64,000 nucleotides of DNA from Corynebacterium jeddahense (GTDB lineage: Bacteria; Actinomycetota; Actinomycetes; Mycobacteriales; Mycobacteriaceae): contig NZ_CP063194.1 of NCBI RefSeq assembly GCF_028609865.1, positions 2,294,001 to 2,358,000 on the forward strand. Direction: 5' to 3'. The position numbers and the translations under genes were made by a program. Under the pieces are notes generated by a model, which had not been told where the DNA came from, made no database searches, and saw only the letters and a list, made by a program, of their open reading frames with translations. Below, piece after piece: positions 55,175 to 63,212 of the stretch; the stretch's first letter is position 1, and each line of letters opens with the position of its first letter.

Positions 55175-55596
55175 CTGCCCCACGGCGGGGTTACATCACT
55201 CGCCAAGTGTTTGCTACAGGCAAACCTGAATTCGCAAGCAGTGTCGGGGGAAACCATCGCAACGCGACCTGCGCCTTTAGGGACGCAAGATGCCGGTGGG
55301 CCCCCTTGAATTCAGGTTTCGCCCAAGCAAGCTATGGGAGACAGTGTGTGCGGAAAACGCACCCCTAGTGAGCAGCGCGTTTGCTACCTTTAAGTCAATT
55401 CCCGTCGCGTTGCAGAGCGGCGGCAGCAGCAGCGCCACGCCGACCGATATGCGCTCATTTGCCTTGACAGCTGGGGCCGGGACGATCACAGCATCGACTC
55501 GGGTTCGAGCGTGCGCGCCTATCGTGGCGGGCTGCCAGCGCAAGGCAAACGTCGCTAGCACCGATTTGGTTCGCTGCGTCGGTTGGAGCTCGCTAC
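55175..55596. other. Intergenic region with an inverted repeat; no supported gene
   Basis: A 422-bp gap with lower GC than its flanks. It holds a 12-bp inverted repeat AAACCTGAATTC (55222-55233) and GAATTCAGGTTT (55308-55319). A plus-strand frame from 55290 runs into the downstream ATPase gene antisense, but it has no ribosome site or recognised domain, so it is not called a gene. It could be a decayed insertion. Confidence 0.4.
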
Positions 55597-56817
55597 CTAC
55601 GGTCCCAGTGCCCCGATCGGGATCACTGCGACACCGTCGTTCCGTCGAATGGCAGGGCCACCAGAAGTGATGACTACCAACGCCGGATCGTCCTCGAGGT
55701 GGCCAGCGAACCGTTTGAGAGTGTCGGCGGCGTGATCGATTACCTCGGGACTGTAGCCGAGCTTCACCTCGACGAGCACGTCCCGTCCGCCGACGTTCGC
55801 GACCGCGTCTACCTCTAATTTCGTGTTCAAACGGGCGTGGTAGACCGTTCTGCCCGTGAGCGCGCGCAGTTCGTGCACCACGAGAGACTCGAAGAGTTGG
55901 CCGAAGTAGGCAGGATCCCGGAGCAGGTGCTCCGGCCCACGATCGAGTGCAGCCATGGCGAAGGAGGGGTCTGCGAGGTGGCGCTTCGGAGCCTTCCGCA
56001 ACGTCGCCTTGGAACGGAGGTGCGTGAACCACGCGGGCTGATCCACGGAGACGAAGATGCTCGCCAGCGCATCGAGATAGTCCCGTGTGGTCACTCGCGA
56101 CGAATCGGAATCGGTCGCAATGGTTTGCAGCTCCAGCTCGGTTCCGACGCCCCGAGCAAGCGAGCGGATCATCCGCCTCACGCGCTCAGAGTCACGATTC
56201 ACCCCGCCAGGAGTGTGGATGTCCACGTCCGCGACAGTCTGTACGTAGTCCCGGACGTTTTCCAGAGCGTCTTCGAGCGGTAGACCAACGTTGTAGGGTA
56301 AGCCGCCTCGGCAAACCCGTTCTGCCAACTCGGGCAGGGTCAATGATGGAGCGGCGAACGGCAACGGGTCACCAGCAACCACCGCTGAAAGCGAAACGGA
56401 CCCATCAGATTCACCGGTTTCAAAAAGCGTCATCGTCGACATGGTCAAACGGGCAAACCGGCCCGCGCCCGAGTGGCTCGTCGCATCCGCCCCGGGTGCT
56501 GTGGAACCGGTGAAAATGAACTGCCCTGTCGTCCGACGCTCATCAATCGAGTGCCGCGCGAAATCCCAGAGACGCGGTTGTAACTGCCATTCATCGATCA
56601 GACGCGGCGTCGCACCCTCCAACAACAGCCGCGGGTCCGTATCCATGGCAAGTGAGACGCCGGGATCAGTCTCCACGTTGAGGAAACTCGCAGCTTGCCG
56701 CTTCGCCGTCTCTGTCTTGCCGCAACCTTTCGGCCCCTGAATCAGCACCCCGCCCTGTCGACGGAGCGCCTTCTCCAATTCGTCATCCGCGAGACGCGGT
56801 AGATACACGCGAGCCAT
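55597..56817 (-). CDS. AAA ATPase with DUF4143 C-terminal domain (copy 2)
   Basis: A 406-residue paralogue of the protein at 3722-4933. The same Walker A (GPKGCGKTETAKRQ), Walker B-like RLIDEWQLQPRLWD and C-terminal LEVDAVANVGGRDVLVEVKLG segment are present, with conserved stretches throughout. Start ATG 56817 has a TACGAT -10-like box about 7 nt upstream, so the transcript is probably leaderless, as for copy 1. Four TTGAAA-type repeats with a 23-bp period lie upstream. Two copies of one family in one window with matched control elements suggest duplication or independent acquisition, each with its own operator. Confidence 0.8.
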   Translation of the reverse strand: MARVYLPRLADDELEKALRRQGGVLIQGPKGCGKTETAKRQAASFLNVETDPGVSLAMDTDPRLLLEGATPRLIDEWQLQPRLWDFARHSIDERRTTGQFIFTGSTAPGADATSHSGAGRFARLTMSTMTLFETGESDGSVSLSAVVAGDPLPFAAPSLTLPELAERVCRGGLPYNVGLPLEDALENVRDYVQTVADVDIHTPGGVNRDSERVRRMIRSLARGVGTELELQTIATDSDSSRVTTRDYLDALASIFVSVDQPAWFTHLRSKATLRKAPKRHLADPSFAMAALDRGPEHLLRDPAYFGQLFESLVVHELRALTGRTVYHARLNTKLEVDAVANVGGRDVLVEVKLGYSPEVIDHAADTLKRFAGHLEDDPALVVITSGGPAIRRNDGVAVIPIGALGP

Positions 56818-56823
56818 GGATCC

Positions 56824-56933
56824 ATATCGTAGCAGCTAGAAAGCTCAGGTTTATATTTTGAAAGCGTGTTGATTTACATATTGAAAATGAGTTGGTTTTC
56901 ATATCGAAAGCCGTTTGGTTGTCATTTTGAAAA
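56824..56933 (-). promoter_or_regulatory. Four-unit 23-bp iteron array upstream of DUF4143 ATPase copy 2
   Basis: TTGAAA or TCGAAA occurs at 56858, 56881, 56904 and 56927, exactly 23 bp apart, each within a GGTTTTCATATTGAAAG-like unit. The minus-strand -10 (TACGAT) is at 56829-56824. The period is identical to that of the two-unit array before copy 1, although most bases between the TTGAAA cores differ. Confidence 0.65.
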
Positions 56934-57068
56934 CGGAGGTTGTTGGCGATAGCGCATGACAGGCCCAAAAAGCGGGCAGTCTTCTGCCTAAATCAGCGCG
57001 TTGAGCTCTATCGCTGTATGGTCTCGGGTGATCTGCGGGCCGAAGGGGCGTCGATAAGCGAAAGGCCC

Positions 57069-57428
57069 CTACCGCAACCGCCGGGGAGGCGCGAGGGCGT
57101 CGCGCTCGGCGGCGAAGACCATGCTGTCGAGCTCCGCGAGCACCGCGTCCACGTCCGCGGGGTTGTAGCCGCGCTCGGTGCGGGCGTTCTCCAGCTCGGC
57201 GGTGGCGGCGGCCAGGGCCATGTTCTGCACCTCGATGGCGGCGGCGCAGGCCTGCTCAAACGCCTCGCGGCGCTCCCGGGAACTCTCCTTCCCTACGTGG
57301 CGGCGTTCGGCCAGCGCGTCCTGCCACTCCTGGACCATGGAGTACGACTCCGGGGCGAGCTTCGGCCCGTGTTCCTGGACGGTGTGGCGCGCGGCCTCGT
57401 ACGCGCGCTCGTTGAGCTCGGTAGCCAC
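57069..57428 (-). CDS. Free-standing copy of the antiporter C-terminal tail
   Basis: A 119-residue helical protein that resembles the last 120 residues of the upstream antiporter: ELNERAYEAARHTVQEHG matches ELNQRAYAAARKAVKQHG, and RGYNPADVDAVLAELDSM matches RQYNPADVDAVLADLDKL. The GTG start at 57428 lies 57 bp after the antiporter stop, so it may share its mRNA. The copy could be a soluble regulator of the channel, or the remnant of a second antiporter. It keeps an intact frame of normal composition. Confidence 0.7.
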   Translation of the reverse strand: MATELNERAYEAARHTVQEHGPKLAPESYSMVQEWQDALAERRHVGKESSRERREAFEQACAAAIEVQNMALAAATAELENARTERGYNPADVDAVLAELDSMVFAAERDALAPPRRLR

Positions 57429-57485
57429 GCCGCCGCCGCGGGCGTCCGGCCCACGAAAACTGTCACCGGCACGGTGTAGAAGTAG

Positions 57486-59084
57486 TTACTCTTCCGGCTC
57501 CCACTTCACCATGGTGCTGGGTGTGGCAAGCGCGCTGCGGTCGCGGGCGAGAATCAGCTTGTCCAGGTCTGCCAGCACCGCGTCGACGTCGGCGGGATTG
57601 TACTGGCGTTCGCGGCGGGCCTGCTGCAGCTCCCGGCTCGCGGCCCGCAGCGCGACTTCCTGCATCTGCAACGCCCCGGTGCGTGCACGCTTGAAGGCCT
57701 CCTTGCGCTCCTCGGACCCTTCGGGATCCTGCAGGCGCTTCTCCGCGATGGAATCCAACCACTCCTGCACCATCGCGTACGCCTCCGGCGCGTACTCCTC
57801 GCCGTGCTGCTTCACCGCCTTGCGCGCGGCGGCGTACGCGCGCTGGTTCAGCTCCTCAATGGCCTTGTCCCCGCCCGGCCCATTTTGCAGGTCAAGCTTA
57901 TCGACGAGCCAAGGTAACAACAGCCCCGGCACCACCATCGTGCAGGTGAGGACGGTGAGCGCGATGACTGAGAGCTCGTAGTGGTAACTCGTCGCCGACG
58001 CCGGGATGGACAAAACGAGCGCAAGCGTGACCAGGCCGCGCATGCCGGACCACGCCATCAGCAGCACCTCCTGCAGCCGCAGCGGGGAGACGTTCGTGCG
58101 GCCGCGCTTCGTGTTCATCTTGTACAGCACCCACATCCAGCCGAAGCGCACGGCGAACGCCACGAGGGACAGCACCACGCCCACCTGCACCGCCTGCCAG
58201 ATGTGCGTGCCGGCGGTGTCGATGGCGTCGCGCACGCTCATGCCGATCAGGCCGAACGCCACACCGGTGAACAGCAGCTCCACCGTTTCCCAGAAAGAGT
58301 GGCCGGTGAGGCGGTCTTCGGCCGTCATGGCGGAGCGGGACGACATCTCTACCGCCGCGATGACGATGGCAATCACGCCCGAGGCCTCGATCGCCTCAGC
58401 ACCGGCATAGATGGCAAACGGGAGCACCCACGTGAATGCGGTGCGGATAACGGAGTCCGGCACAGAGTTGGCGAACATGGCGGCGAGCCTGCCCACCACC
58501 AGGCCGATGACCACAGCGGCGATCGCCGCGTAGAGGAATTGGAAGAACCCTTTACTGAAGTCCACTTCACCATGCGCCACCGCCGCAGACATGGCCACGT
58601 TGAAGGTGACGATGGAGGCGGCGTCGTTGAACAGGCCCTCCGTCTGCAAGGTGCCGGTGATGCGTTTCGGGATGCCGGCCGGGCCTGCCACCGCGTCCAC
58701 AGCCACCGGGTCCGGCGGGGCAATCGCGGCGGCGAGCACCATCGCAGTGGCCAGGCTCAGCCCCGGCAGCATCCACATTGCCGTGGCCGTCAGCGCCGCG
58801 ATGGTGAGAAACACCAGGATCACCGACATGGTCAGCACCACGTTGAGTTGCGAGCCAATCTGCCCCCAGCTCGTGCGCCTCGCCAACGACCACAACAGCG
58901 GCGGCAGGAAGATGGGCAGGATCAGGTGCGGCGGTATGGACACCGTCTCGATCCCCGGTATGAACAGCACCGGAGCAACAACGACGGTGAGCAGCGCCGG
59001 CCACGGCAACCCGGTGCGCTCGCCAATCGCGGCGACAAAGACGGTGGCGAGCAGCAGCCCGATAAGTGCAATGAAAGTTCCCAC
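57486..59084 (-). CDS. Na+/H+ antiporter (CPA1 family)
   Basis: A 532-residue cation/proton antiporter with about 12 helices, of the NhaP/NHE type. The core motif AAAIAPPDPVAVDAVAG holds the ion-binding Asp. A long C-terminal cytoplasmic tail (about 130 residues, helical, EELNQRAYAAARKAV) follows the last helix. It should export Na+ (or K+) in exchange for protons for pH and salt balance. The start ATG at 59084 is used. The downstream gene carries a duplicate of its tail. Confidence 0.9.
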   Translation of the reverse strand: MGTFIALIGLLLATVFVAAIGERTGLPWPALLTVVVAPVLFIPGIETVSIPPHLILPIFLPPLLWSLARRTSWGQIGSQLNVVLTMSVILVFLTIAALTATAMWMLPGLSLATAMVLAAAIAPPDPVAVDAVAGPAGIPKRITGTLQTEGLFNDAASIVTFNVAMSAAVAHGEVDFSKGFFQFLYAAIAAVVIGLVVGRLAAMFANSVPDSVIRTAFTWVLPFAIYAGAEAIEASGVIAIVIAAVEMSSRSAMTAEDRLTGHSFWETVELLFTGVAFGLIGMSVRDAIDTAGTHIWQAVQVGVVLSLVAFAVRFGWMWVLYKMNTKRGRTNVSPLRLQEVLLMAWSGMRGLVTLALVLSIPASATSYHYELSVIALTVLTCTMVVPGLLLPWLVDKLDLQNGPGGDKAIEELNQRAYAAARKAVKQHGEEYAPEAYAMVQEWLDSIAEKRLQDPEGSEERKEAFKRARTGALQMQEVALRAASRELQQARRERQYNPADVDAVLADLDKLILARDRSALATPSTMVKWEPEE

Positions 59085-59164
59085 GCTGACCCAGCTTACG
59101 ACACGGCTCTCTCTCGCCCATCAGCCCAATTCACAGAAATCAGCTATCGTCTTCCGCCGGCAAC

Positions 59165-59341
59165 GTGTTGGACGTCCTCGGCAACTCCGTCCCAGCCTTC
59201 ACCGTCCCATACGCACTGCTTGCCCAAAACGACTCGGCCGAGGTCGGCACCGATTACGACACGGTGGTTGGCATCATCAACCGCTCCGACATCAACCGGT
59301 ACCTCGTCTCGACGTTCATCGACCCGGTCCCGAGCACCTAG
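59165..59341 (+). pseudogene. C-terminal gene remnant
   Basis: A plus-strand frame encodes about 58 residues (VLDVLGNSVPAFTVPYALL ... YLVSTFIDPVPST) and ends in TAG at 59341. Codon use is coding-like, but there is no ribosome site and no N-terminal part, so it looks like the tail of a lost gene. No family is recognised. Confidence 0.4.
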
Positions 59342-59355
59342 ACAAGGATTGCCAC

Positions 59356-59374
59356 TTAGGCAAGGCATACCTTA
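59356..59374 (+). promoter_or_regulatory. DtxR-type iron box 1
   Basis: TTAGGCAAGGCATACCTTA is a 19-bp imperfect palindrome that matches the DtxR consensus (TTAGGTTAGSCTAACCTAA) at most positions. It lies 67 bp before the siderophore-binding protein start. Confidence 0.75.
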
Positions 59375-59385
59375 GAGTGGTCGCG

Positions 59386-59404
59386 TTAGGTTAGGGAGAC
59401 CTAA
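59386..59404 (+). promoter_or_regulatory. DtxR-type iron box 2
   Basis: TTAGGTTAGGGAGACCTAA matches the DtxR consensus and sits inside a larger perfect inverted repeat, GCGTTAGGT (59383-59391) with ACCTAACGC (59399-59407). It lies 37 bp before the start, so bound repressor would block transcription under iron-replete conditions. Confidence 0.8.
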
Positions 59405-59440
59405 CGCGAAATTCTTTGACCACCTACGAAAGGTGCAACC

Positions 59441-60394
59441 TTGACACTCTTTACCTCTCGCGCACTGAAGGGGATCGCAGCCACGTTCACTGCGGCGCTC
59501 ATGCTTGCCAGCTGCTCCACCGAATCAAGCGATTCAACAACCGCTCCCGAAACCTCCAATGCCAACGGGTCAGAGGAGCGCATCGTGACAATGGGTCTCG
59601 GCGATGTCGATACGGTCCTTGCGCTCGGTGAACAACCGGTCGGTTACGCCACCTGGGAACAGGAAGGTTCGGGAGACCCTTCCGGACTTGGACCATGGGC
59701 CAAGGACAAGCTCACAGTCGACCCAAACCCGATCCGGGACACGACCACCGAGTTCAGCACCGACACTGCCGAACAAGTTGCCTCGCTCAACCCGACAAAG
59801 ATCATTGCGGTGAACAGTGGTCTCGAAGCCGACAAGAAGGCATTGCTCGAGCAGATTGCGCCAACCACTTTCCACTCGGATGAATACAAAGATTGGCAAG
59901 TGCCGTGGGATGAACAGATTAAGGAAATCTCCAAGGCGTTGAATAAGGAAGCCGAAGGCGAAAAACTCATCGCCGATTCCGAGCAGGCTTTCCAAGATTT
60001 CCGCGAAGCTCACCCTGAGTTGCAAGGCAAAACAGCGGTAATCGGCATGCCTTACGACGGGAAGTTTGGCGTATATACCTCGGGCGACGGCCGCGGCTCC
60101 TTCATTGAAAAGCTTGGGTTCAAGATCCCAGAGAAGTTCAACGGCGATGGCTCCAGCTACTTCCTCGACTGGTCGCCTGAAAACTACGTCGACTTCAATG
60201 ACGTGGATTACCTCTTCGTACTGGACTACTACAGCGCAATCGATGCGCTGAAAAACGACGCCACCTTCATGGACCTCGATGTGAATAAGCGTGGCGGGGT
60301 CTACTGGTTAGACACCGATACCGCCACTGCAATGAGCATGCCGAACCCCCTCACCATCCCGTACGCAATCGAGCAAATCAAAAAGTCGCTCTAG
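59441..60394 (+). CDS. Iron-siderophore ABC transporter substrate-binding lipoprotein
   Basis: A 317-residue periplasmic-binding-type lipoprotein. The lipobox LASC is near residue 25. The helical-backbone binding-protein fold is suggested by ERIVTMGLGDVDTVLALGEQPVGY and by EQVASLNPTKIIAVNSGLEAD, typical of FecB/FhuD-type receptors. The start codon is TTG at 59441 with GAAAGGTG upstream. Two DtxR boxes precede it, so it is iron-regulated. It converges with the ATPase gene of the transporter; stops are 21 bp apart. Confidence 0.9.
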   Translation: MTLFTSRALKGIAATFTAALMLASCSTESSDSTTAPETSNANGSEERIVTMGLGDVDTVLALGEQPVGYATWEQEGSGDPSGLGPWAKDKLTVDPNPIRDTTTEFSTDTAEQVASLNPTKIIAVNSGLEADKKALLEQIAPTTFHSDEYKDWQVPWDEQIKEISKALNKEAEGEKLIADSEQAFQDFREAHPELQGKTAVIGMPYDGKFGVYTSGDGRGSFIEKLGFKIPEKFNGDGSSYFLDWSPENYVDFNDVDYLFVLDYYSAIDALKNDATFMDLDVNKRGGVYWLDTDTATAMSMPNPLTIPYAIEQIKKSL

Positions 60395-60415
60395 AACACC
60401 AGGCGGAAGTGGTGC

Positions 60416-61186
60416 TTACCGGGGGACAACCAGTGGGCCCCCATTTACTGGGTCTGTTGTCACGACAGCAGGCAGATGAAAAACGCGGTCCAGTAAAGAC
60501 TCAGTAAGCACCTCAGCGGGCGCACCGACCGCGTCCACCTCGCCACGCTGCATCACGATGAGTTGATCCGAATAGCGTGCTGCGAGGTTCAAATCATGCA
60601 GCACCATAAGCACGGTTCTGCCCTCCTGATCGGCGAGTTGACGTACGAGCGACAAGACTTCGACAGAGTGAGACAAGTCTAGGTAAGTCGTCGGCTCGTC
60701 CAAGAACACGAGCGGAGTCTCCTGCGCTAAAACCATCGCAATCCAAGCGCGCTGACGCTGACCACCAGAAAGCCGCTCGAGCGGACGGTCTGCAAACTCC
60801 GTGATATTGGTCAGTTTCATCACTGCATCGACCACACGTGAATCCTCAGTCGAGCCCTGTCGCAGCCAAGATTGATGTGGGTGGCGTCCGCGGCCAACCA
60901 AATCACGAACTTGCAGCCCCTCGGGAGCAACCGGAGTCTGTGGCAACACAGCAAGCTGGCGTGCAATCTCGCGGCGCTTCAGATTTGCCAGGTCCACGCC
61001 GTTCAGCGTTACTGTGCCACAGTCACGCGTAAGAAGCCCTGCCGCAGCACGCAACAGCGTTGACTTGCCACAACCGTTTGGCCCGATGATTGTGGTGATT
61101 CCGCCTTTGGGCACGTCGAAATCAATGCCATTGAGTATGACGGAATCGCCATAACTTACCTTAAGATTTCGGCCTTGAAGCATCAT
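60416..61186 (-). CDS. Iron-siderophore ABC transporter ATP-binding protein
   Basis: A 256-residue ABC ATPase of the FecE/FhuC type. Walker A GPNGCGKST (residues 36-44), signature LSGGQRQR and Walker B LVFLDEPTTYLDL are all present. It powers the two permeases encoded upstream. The ATG at 61186 overlaps the permease stop by 4 bp, so the set is one operon on the minus strand. Confidence 0.95.
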   Translation of the reverse strand: MMLQGRNLKVSYGDSVILNGIDFDVPKGGITTIIGPNGCGKSTLLRAAAGLLTRDCGTVTLNGVDLANLKRREIARQLAVLPQTPVAPEGLQVRDLVGRGRHPHQSWLRQGSTEDSRVVDAVMKLTNITEFADRPLERLSGGQRQRAWIAMVLAQETPLVFLDEPTTYLDLSHSVEVLSLVRQLADQEGRTVLMVLHDLNLAARYSDQLIVMQRGEVDAVGAPAEVLTESLLDRVFHLPAVVTTDPVNGGPLVVPR

Positions 61187-62178
61187 ATGGACACCTTTCG
61201 TGTTGCACTCAACAGCGTGTAAAGCAGCACTGCGCCACCAATTACAGTTGTGGCTATCCCCACCGGCAGGTTCCCCGGCACCAGGACTCGCAACGCCAAG
61301 TCAGCGACGGAGACGATCGCCGCGCCAGTAAGCATCGCGGTTCCTAATGGCGGCGTTGCTGCATGTGCGAGCTTGTGTCCGATCTGTGGTGCGACAAACG
61401 CCACGAACGCTATCGGCCCAGACGCTGCAACGCCCATCGATGCCAGCATTACAGCCATCATCATGAGGATGAGCTGGGTACGGCGGGGCTCTACCCCGAG
61501 GCCAGCAGCAGTGGCCTCCCCAAGAGAGAGCGCCTCAAGTTTGAAGGCTGCCCACCGCAACAGTGGAATAACAACTGCCAGCGCAATGAGTACTGCGAGG
61601 ACATCGTGCCAACTAGAGGAACCCACTGAACCGGTTATCCACGCCTGCGCCTTGCCAACATCCCGATAGTCGGCGCGAACAAGCAAGAACGAGTTATAAG
61701 CCATCGCCAGCGCATTGATGATGATGCCGGCAAAAACAAGCTGGAAGGACCCTAAACCTGCACCACGGCTCAGCCACCAGATTGCAGCAGATACTGCCAC
61801 TCCACCGAGGAATGCGCTGAGTGGTACTCCCAGTCCACGCAACATCATCCCGGTACTTCCACCAGCGAGTAACGCGGTCAAAGCGAAAGCAGAGGCGCCC
61901 GAGGTGACCCCCAAGATGTCCGGGCTCGCCAGCGGGTTCCTTGTAATGGTCTGGAAGATCGCCCCGGCAAAGCCCAGCGCAGCACCTACACCCAGCGCCG
62001 TAACCACTCGTGGCAGGCGCCACTCAAGAACTACAGTCCGGGCCAACTCCGTGGTTTGGCCCATAAGGGCAGAGACTACGTCTCGAACTGATAGCTCGAA
62101 ATCTCCAACCATCACGCCCCCGAGGGCAGCGGCTAGGGCCAGCACCGCAAGAGCAGCGTTTATCGCGAAAACCCGCAT
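61183..62178 (-). CDS. FecCD-type iron-siderophore permease
   Basis: A 331-residue permease with about nine or ten helices. The FecCD-type motifs WRLPRVVTALGVGAALGFAG and GPIAFVAFVAPQIGHKL are present, the second resembling the cytoplasmic loop that contacts the ATPase. It forms a heterodimer with the next permease. Overlaps of 4 bp and 1 bp link it to its neighbours. Confidence 0.93.
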   Translation of the reverse strand: MRVFAINAALAVLALAAALGGVMVGDFELSVRDVVSALMGQTTELARTVVLEWRLPRVVTALGVGAALGFAGAIFQTITRNPLASPDILGVTSGASAFALTALLAGGSTGMMLRGLGVPLSAFLGGVAVSAAIWWLSRGAGLGSFQLVFAGIIINALAMAYNSFLLVRADYRDVGKAQAWITGSVGSSSWHDVLAVLIALAVVIPLLRWAAFKLEALSLGEATAAGLGVEPRRTQLILMMMAVMLASMGVAASGPIAFVAFVAPQIGHKLAHAATPPLGTAMLTGAAIVSVADLALRVLVPGNLPVGIATTVIGGAVLLYTLLSATRKVSI

Positions 62179-63200
62179 CAGCGATTCGCCCCTTTCCGCA
62201 AGATATGCAGTGCAAATGGGGCTCCAACGAAGGCAAGCGTGATGCCGACCTGCAATTCTCCAGGGCGCGCGATGACGCGACCAATAACGTCAGCGAGTAA
62301 GAGCAACGTCGCTCCAGCCAGCGCGGAACACGGCAGCACCCAGCGGTAGTCCGGGCCGGTGAGGCTACGCACGAGGTGCGGAACAACCAGGCCGACGAAC
62401 CCGATTGGGCCCGCCCCAGCCACCGCGGCACCCGTGAGCAATGCGACAAGAACAATGCCTACAGCTCGCGTGATGGGGACTCTCACGCCAAGGGCACTTG
62501 CCACATCGTCTCCCAAGTTCAGGAGGTTCACCCGATTTGCCGTAGCAAAGGCCCCCACAAGCCCGAGGAGAATCACCGGTGCGAGCACCGCGACCACTTG
62601 CATGTCGCGCCCAGCAATAGCGCCTGCCGTCCAAAACCGCATCTCGTTGAGGCTTTGCGTATTCGTCAGCACGATGCCACTGGTAAGCGCACTACAAACC
62701 GCGCCCAGCGCAGAACCACCGAGCACAACCATGATCGGGCTCGATCCCAGGCTTCTCACGCTGAGCAAGAAAACAAGCGCTACCGCAAGTACTGCGCCGA
62801 GGAATCCCACCCCGACAGTGCCCAACACCGTCATTGAGCCATGAAAGGAAATGGCTGCCGCCACCGCAAGCGCGGCGCCAGGACCTACACCTAGCAGGTT
62901 TGTGTCTGCGAGCGGGTTTCGGGTGTGTCCCTGCAGCAGTGCGCCCGCGGTGCCCAGCGCTGCCCCCACCAACAGACCAAGTAGGGTGCGCGGAACACGG
63001 AGTTGCGCGATGATCTTCGCCTCATCACTGGACGTCTCAAGTTGTTCGGCTGCGCCCGAGAACGCCAGCGGGAGTCCATTACGAACCGCGCTCACCGTTG
63101 CCTCGAAACCCATTTCGCGCGCCCCGATCAACAGCGACACCAGCGCTGCACACACAGTGGAAACCACAAGGAAGACGACAAGCCCAACACGTTTAGTCAC
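62178..63200 (-). CDS. FecCD-type iron-siderophore permease
   Basis: A 340-residue permease of the same family, second subunit of the pair. The conserved loops LRVPRTLLGLLVGAALGTAGALLQ and AGPIGFVGLVVPHLVRSL are visible. Its stop shares a base with the next gene's start (62178). It lies 12 bp after the siderophore-interacting protein gene, so all four minus-strand genes form one transcript. Confidence 0.93.
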   Translation of the reverse strand: MTKRVGLVVFLVVSTVCAALVSLLIGAREMGFEATVSAVRNGLPLAFSGAAEQLETSSDEAKIIAQLRVPRTLLGLLVGAALGTAGALLQGHTRNPLADTNLLGVGPGAALAVAAAISFHGSMTVLGTVGVGFLGAVLAVALVFLLSVRSLGSSPIMVVLGGSALGAVCSALTSGIVLTNTQSLNEMRFWTAGAIAGRDMQVVAVLAPVILLGLVGAFATANRVNLLNLGDDVASALGVRVPITRAVGIVLVALLTGAAVAGAGPIGFVGLVVPHLVRSLTGPDYRWVLPCSALAGATLLLLADVIGRVIARPGELQVGITLAFVGAPFALHILRKGANR

Positions 63201-63212
63201 GCTGTTACTCCG

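Noticed and set aside
55290..55670. 126-residue plus-strand gene
   Set aside because: It runs antisense into the ATPase 3' end, lacks a ribosome site and matches no known family.
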